From: Methylocapsa sp.
GTDB taxonomy: Bacteria; Pseudomonadota; Alphaproteobacteria; Rhizobiales; Beijerinckiaceae
Assembly (NCBI GenBank): GCA_017353815.1
Contig: JAFMSB010000069.1
Location: 1-7,766 of the forward strand
Direction of reading: 5' to 3'
DNA length: 7,766 nucleotides
The translations under genes and the position numbers were made by a program. How positions within the stretch are numbered: the first letter of the stretch is position 1; every line of letters begins with the position of its first letter. Shown in pieces: positions 5,743 through 7,766 of this stretch. The notes below the pieces were generated by a model. The model saw only the letters and a program-made list of their open reading frames with translations. It ran no database searches and was not told the DNA's origin.

Positions 5743-6647
5743 GCACAACGTCGGCGGGCGCGAGGCATCCTGCAGTTTCGGCAAGCATGCGTTTGGAACA
5801 GGCCCAGCGCGCGATCGCGCAAGATCTCGCTCTTTGCGGCGTCGAATCGCCCTCTGCCGATGCTCGCATCCTGCTTTGTGCCGCGCTGGGGATCGAGCAT
5901 TTGGATCTCTTGCGCGACTCTGCCCGCTCGATTGGTGAGGCTGCCGCGGCGCTCGAAACCTTTGTGGCCCGGCGGCGCGAGGGGGAGCCGGTTTCGCGAA
6001 TCATAGGCGAAAGAGATTTTTGGTGCTCGCGTTTCAAGATAAATCTTGCGGTTTTCGATCCGCGCCCGGCAACCGAGACTCTCGTTGAAGCCGTGCTCGA
6101 ACATGCGGCTTTGTTTCCGCGCGAAACTTGGCGCATTCTTGATCTGGGGACTGGGTCCGGCGCCGTTCTTTGCGCGCTCTTGCGATCCCTCCCGGGATCG
6201 TTTGGCATTGGCGTAGATATTTCCGCGCAGGCCTGCATGGTTGCGCGCGGCAATCTCATGCGCTTAGGCCTTTCCCAGCGGGGACTAACTCTATGCGGCG
6301 ACTGGGCGAAGGCGCTCCGCGGCCAGTTTGATGTCATCGTTTCCAATCCGCCTTACATCGCGCGCGGCGAATTCGGCCTGCTCCCGGTGGAAGTTCGCGA
6401 GCATGACCCGCACCTTGCCCTCGATGGCGGCAATGACGGTCTTGCCGCCTACCGGGAGATCATCCCTGCCCTTGACCGCCTACTTGCCCCGGGAGGATTC
6501 GTGGCCTTTGAAATCGGGGACGGGCAGCGATTCGCGGTCGAATTCCTGTTGCGGGACACCCTTCGCGCGGCAGCGGATGCAAAACTTGACCTCGACGGGC
6601 GTTGGCGCGTCGTGATGGCTCGATCCCGGCCATCGGCGGTGGCGTGA
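5739..6647 (+). CDS. prmC: Release factor glutamine methyltransferase PrmC (HemK)
   Basis: PrmC uses S-adenosylmethionine to methylate the glutamine of the GGQ loop in peptide release factors RF1 and RF2, which raises termination efficiency. The 302-residue protein has an N-terminal helical release-factor-binding domain (about 17-100, with EPVSRIIGERDFW at 83-95) and a Rossmann methyltransferase domain. In that domain are LDLGTGSGAVLCAL (134-147, SAM loop), GVDIS (158-162), FDVIVSNPPYIA with NPPY at 203-206 (binds the substrate glutamine), and EHDPHLALDGGNDGLAAYR near 221-239. The segment usually written PRPETE or PRPDTE reads PRPATE at 108-113, losing one acidic residue. The ATG overlaps the htpG stop in an ATGA arrangement with no clear ribosome site of its own, so translation is probably coupled to htpG. 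An internal ATG at 5787 would also keep the whole domain. In related genomes I expect prfA upstream; here it is htpG. Confidence 0.95.
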   Translation: MSTTSAGARHPAVSASMRLEQAQRAIAQDLALCGVESPSADARILLCAALGIEHLDLLRDSARSIGEAAAALETFVARRREGEPVSRIIGERDFWCSRFKINLAVFDPRPATETLVEAVLEHAALFPRETWRILDLGTGSGAVLCALLRSLPGSFGIGVDISAQACMVARGNLMRLGLSQRGLTLCGDWAKALRGQFDVIVSNPPYIARGEFGLLPVEVREHDPHLALDGGNDGLAAYREIIPALDRLLAPGGFVAFEIGDGQRFAVEFLLRDTLRAAADAKLDLDGRWRVVMARSRPSAVA

Positions 6648-6704
6648 CAAATCGGCCACAGATGGCGCCCAAAGAGTTCAGAATGCGCGTCGGAAGGAAT
6701 ATAT

Positions 6705-6714
6705 TTTCGCGAAA
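6705..6714. repeat. Perfect TTTCGCGAAA palindrome downstream of prmC
   Basis: A 10-bp perfect palindrome in an AT-richer patch (GGAATATATTTTCGCGAAAG), 57 bp past the prmC stop. It resembles the inverted repeat at 3666-3679 before htpG. A binding site is possible; no known regulator is assigned. Confidence 0.35.
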
Positions 6715-7031
6715 GGGTCTTGGCGTTTGCGGCAAAAGCGACTAGGTTCTTCGCAGGTTAGGATTTCGCTCAAGTAGCGTAGCCGCGATTGGCGTTGAGG
6801 TCTCGTGTCTTTGCCCGCTTCCGTAACGGGCGGCCGATATGGTGATCTCCGCTAGTGCCTATGCCGCGGTGGCCGGCAAAACCGAGGTCGATGCCCTCAG
6901 GATCATGGCCCTGACATTTGGGACGGGAAGCCGCCGTTAGGGTGGTTCCTCGGGCGCAATCGTCGATGGCTGGAGAGCCTGAGACCGCTCGCGCTTTCGT
7001 AACTTTGTAAGGTGAGGCGTTCGTCAAGAAC

Positions 7032-7063
7032 CGCTTCGCACGCCTGTGTGGCAGCGCGAAGCG
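7032..7063 (+). promoter_or_regulatory. Inverted repeat CGCTTCGC/GCGAAGCG upstream of the DUF4167 gene
   Basis: A perfect 8-bp inverted repeat (7032-7039 and 7056-7063) with a 16-nt loop that holds a further GCC/GGC pair (7042-7044, 7050-7052). It ends 45 bp before the DUF4167 start codon. As RNA it is a stable stem-loop with no U-run, so a leader structure or operator is more likely than a terminator. It also overlaps the only weak -35 candidate nearby. Confidence 0.4.
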
Positions 7064-7108
7064 CAGTGAGCATAATCCATAACGGCAAAATCCACCCAAG
7101 GATCATCG

Positions 7109-7766
7109 ATGAGACCAGGACAGAGCAACAAGCGGATGCGGGGCCGCCCGAATGGCCGCGGCAAGGGGCCCAATCCCTTGACCAGGTCCTATGAGTCAAG
7201 CGGGCCTGACGTAAAGATTCGCGGCACTGCCCAGCACATAGGCGAGAAATACCTCCAGCTGGCACGCGACGCGCAAGCCTCCGGCGATCCTGTCATGGCA
7301 GAGAGCTATCTTCAGCATGCCGAGCACTATTTCCGGCTGATTGCTTCCGCCCAGCAAAGCCAGCAACAATTCTCGGGCAGTTATTCGAATCAGCCAGCCG
7401 ATTCTCCCTTGGATGAGGCGGAAGAAGACGCTGACTTTGCCGGAATCCCCGACCGGTTTGCTTCTCCGCTTGAGCGGCTGAGCCCGCCGCCGCAACCAAA
7501 TTTCTTACCGCCGCTACAATCTGCGCAGCCAGCACAAGAGCGGCCGGCGCATGGAGCGGGGGACCGCCAGGGTTTTGTCCGCCCCGAGCGTATGGGGCGC
7601 CCGGACCGGCCTTTCCAGGAAAGGAATTTCAGAGACAGAGATTTTCAGTCTCCCGAAAAGCCCGGCCAAGAGCAAAGGGGCTTTCAGGAGCGCAATGGCC
7701 GTGGCCGGGATCACGACAATCGCGGTAGCCATGGCCGCTCGCTGCGCGATTTCCAAAATGAGCCCT
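7109..7766 (+). CDS. DUF4167 domain protein, possible RNA-associated (3' end missing)
   Basis: Translation from the ATG at 7109 is open to the right edge: 219 complete codons. Residues 1-82 are the DUF4167 domain in nearly consensus form: MRPGQSNKRMRGR, KGPNPLTRSYES, GPDVKIRGTAQHIGEKYLQL, ARDAQASGDPVMAESYLQHA and EHYFRLIA. The family is typical of Hyphomicrobiales and, as I know it, lies beside prmC, as here. The rest is low-complexity and probably disordered: Gln/Ser-rich, then acidic (LDEAEEDADF, 101-110), Pro-rich, and finally Arg/Asp/Gln-rich with FQERN twice (169-173, 192-196). The basic N-terminus and Arg/Gly-rich tail suggest nucleic-acid contact, but no function is established. AAGG at 7098-7101 lies 7 nt before the ATG and supports the start. 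It is probably transcribed separately from prmC, given the 461-bp gap. Confidence 0.93.
   Translation, partial: MRPGQSNKRMRGRPNGRGKGPNPLTRSYESSGPDVKIRGTAQHIGEKYLQLARDAQASGDPVMAESYLQHAEHYFRLIASAQQSQQQFSGSYSNQPADSPLDEAEEDADFAGIPDRFASPLERLSPPPQPNFLPPLQSAQPAQERPAHGAGDRQGFVRPERMGRPDRPFQERNFRDRDFQSPEKPGQEQRGFQERNGRGRDHDNRGSHGRSLRDFQNEP

Larger units (their letters stand above)
6648..7108. other. 461-bp spacer between prmC and the DUF4167 gene, no convincing gene
   Basis: I find no tRNA, rRNA, known riboswitch or mobile-element fragment here. Open frames exist (minus 6770-7099 with a TTG start, and plus-strand peptides at 6662-6745 and 6839-6940), but none has a good ribosome site or a recognisable product. 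The stretch holds a TTTCGCGAAA palindrome at 6705-6714, a GCCCG/CGGGC stem at 6813-6831 and a stronger inverted repeat at 7032-7063. The promoter of the DUF4167 gene is presumably in the right-hand part. CATAAT at 7071-7076, with GTGGCA 17 nt upstream, is a weak candidate. Confidence 0.6.

Noticed and set aside
5370..6104. 244-residue minus-strand frame opposite the htpG-prmC junction
   Set aside because: Antisense to two confidently identified genes, rich in Arg and Ser as expected for a shadow frame.
6662..6745. 27-residue basic peptide just after prmC
   Set aside because: Too short, with no ribosome site; expected by chance.
6746..6760. GTTC-N7-GTTA, one base from the alphaproteobacterial LexA box
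   Set aside because: One mismatch in an eight-base motif is expected by chance and there is no SOS-type gene next to it.
6839..6940. 33-residue plus-strand peptide (MVISASAYAAVAGKT...)
   Set aside because: The composition looks protein-like, but there is no ribosome site (CGGGCGGCCGAT precedes the ATG) and no family I recognise.
6770..7099. 109-residue open frame on the minus strand in the prmC-DUF4167 spacer
   Set aside because: It starts with TTG, lacks a ribosome site, has no hydrophobic or motif pattern I recognise, and overlaps the stem-loop and the likely DUF4167 promoter region.
1..7766. Search for CRISPR arrays, transposases, tRNA genes and long direct repeats
   Set aside because: None seen by reading: no regularly spaced repeats, no transposase motifs, and no tRNA-like T-loop/acceptor arrangement.

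Overview
The window looks like ordinary chromosome from an alphaproteobacterium of the order Hyphomicrobiales (Rhizobiales). The strongest pointers are a DUF4167 protein with the N-terminus MRPGQSNKRMRGR and a DUF2794 protein, both families I know from this group. A PQQ-alcohol-dehydrogenase-associated ABC binding protein also suggests a methylotrophic or alcohol-oxidising member (for example Beijerinckiaceae-like), but that placement is inference. The DNA is GC-rich. I see no mobile element, phage gene, tRNA, rRNA or CRISPR array.

Layout. (1) Bases 1-1692, minus strand: hemD (uroporphyrinogen-III synthase) is followed after 19 bp by a periplasmic substrate-binding protein of the PQQ-dependent alcohol dehydrogenase system, cut by the left edge. 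(2) 1693-1883: a 191-bp spacer with two hairpins that share a GGAAATTT core. (3) 1884-3102: a divergent pair, an uncharacterised membrane protein with about seven membrane segments (minus) and an HxlR/DUF24 regulator (plus). The 145-bp spacer between them holds two back-to-back sigma70-like promoters with overlapping -35 boxes, covered by three imperfect direct repeats. (4) 3157-3564, minus: a DUF2794 protein, convergent with hxlR and divergent from htpG. (5) 3829-6647, plus: htpG and prmC overlap by 4 bp and look like a translationally coupled operon. The htpG leader has a possible heat-shock promoter and two mutually exclusive RNA pairings, one of which would cover the Shine-Dalgarno sequence. 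(6) 6648-7108: 461 bp with no convincing gene but with palindromes. (7) 7109 to the right edge, plus: the start of the DUF4167 gene.

Functionally the genes cover tetrapyrrole synthesis, PQQ-linked alcohol oxidation, protein folding and maturation of translation release factors. The membrane protein/HxlR pair is a self-contained regulator-target unit. I found no clearly new multi-gene system. The points most worth following up are the HxlR operator, the htpG leader, the unexpected coupling of hemD to a PQQ-associated gene, and prmC sitting behind htpG instead of prfA.
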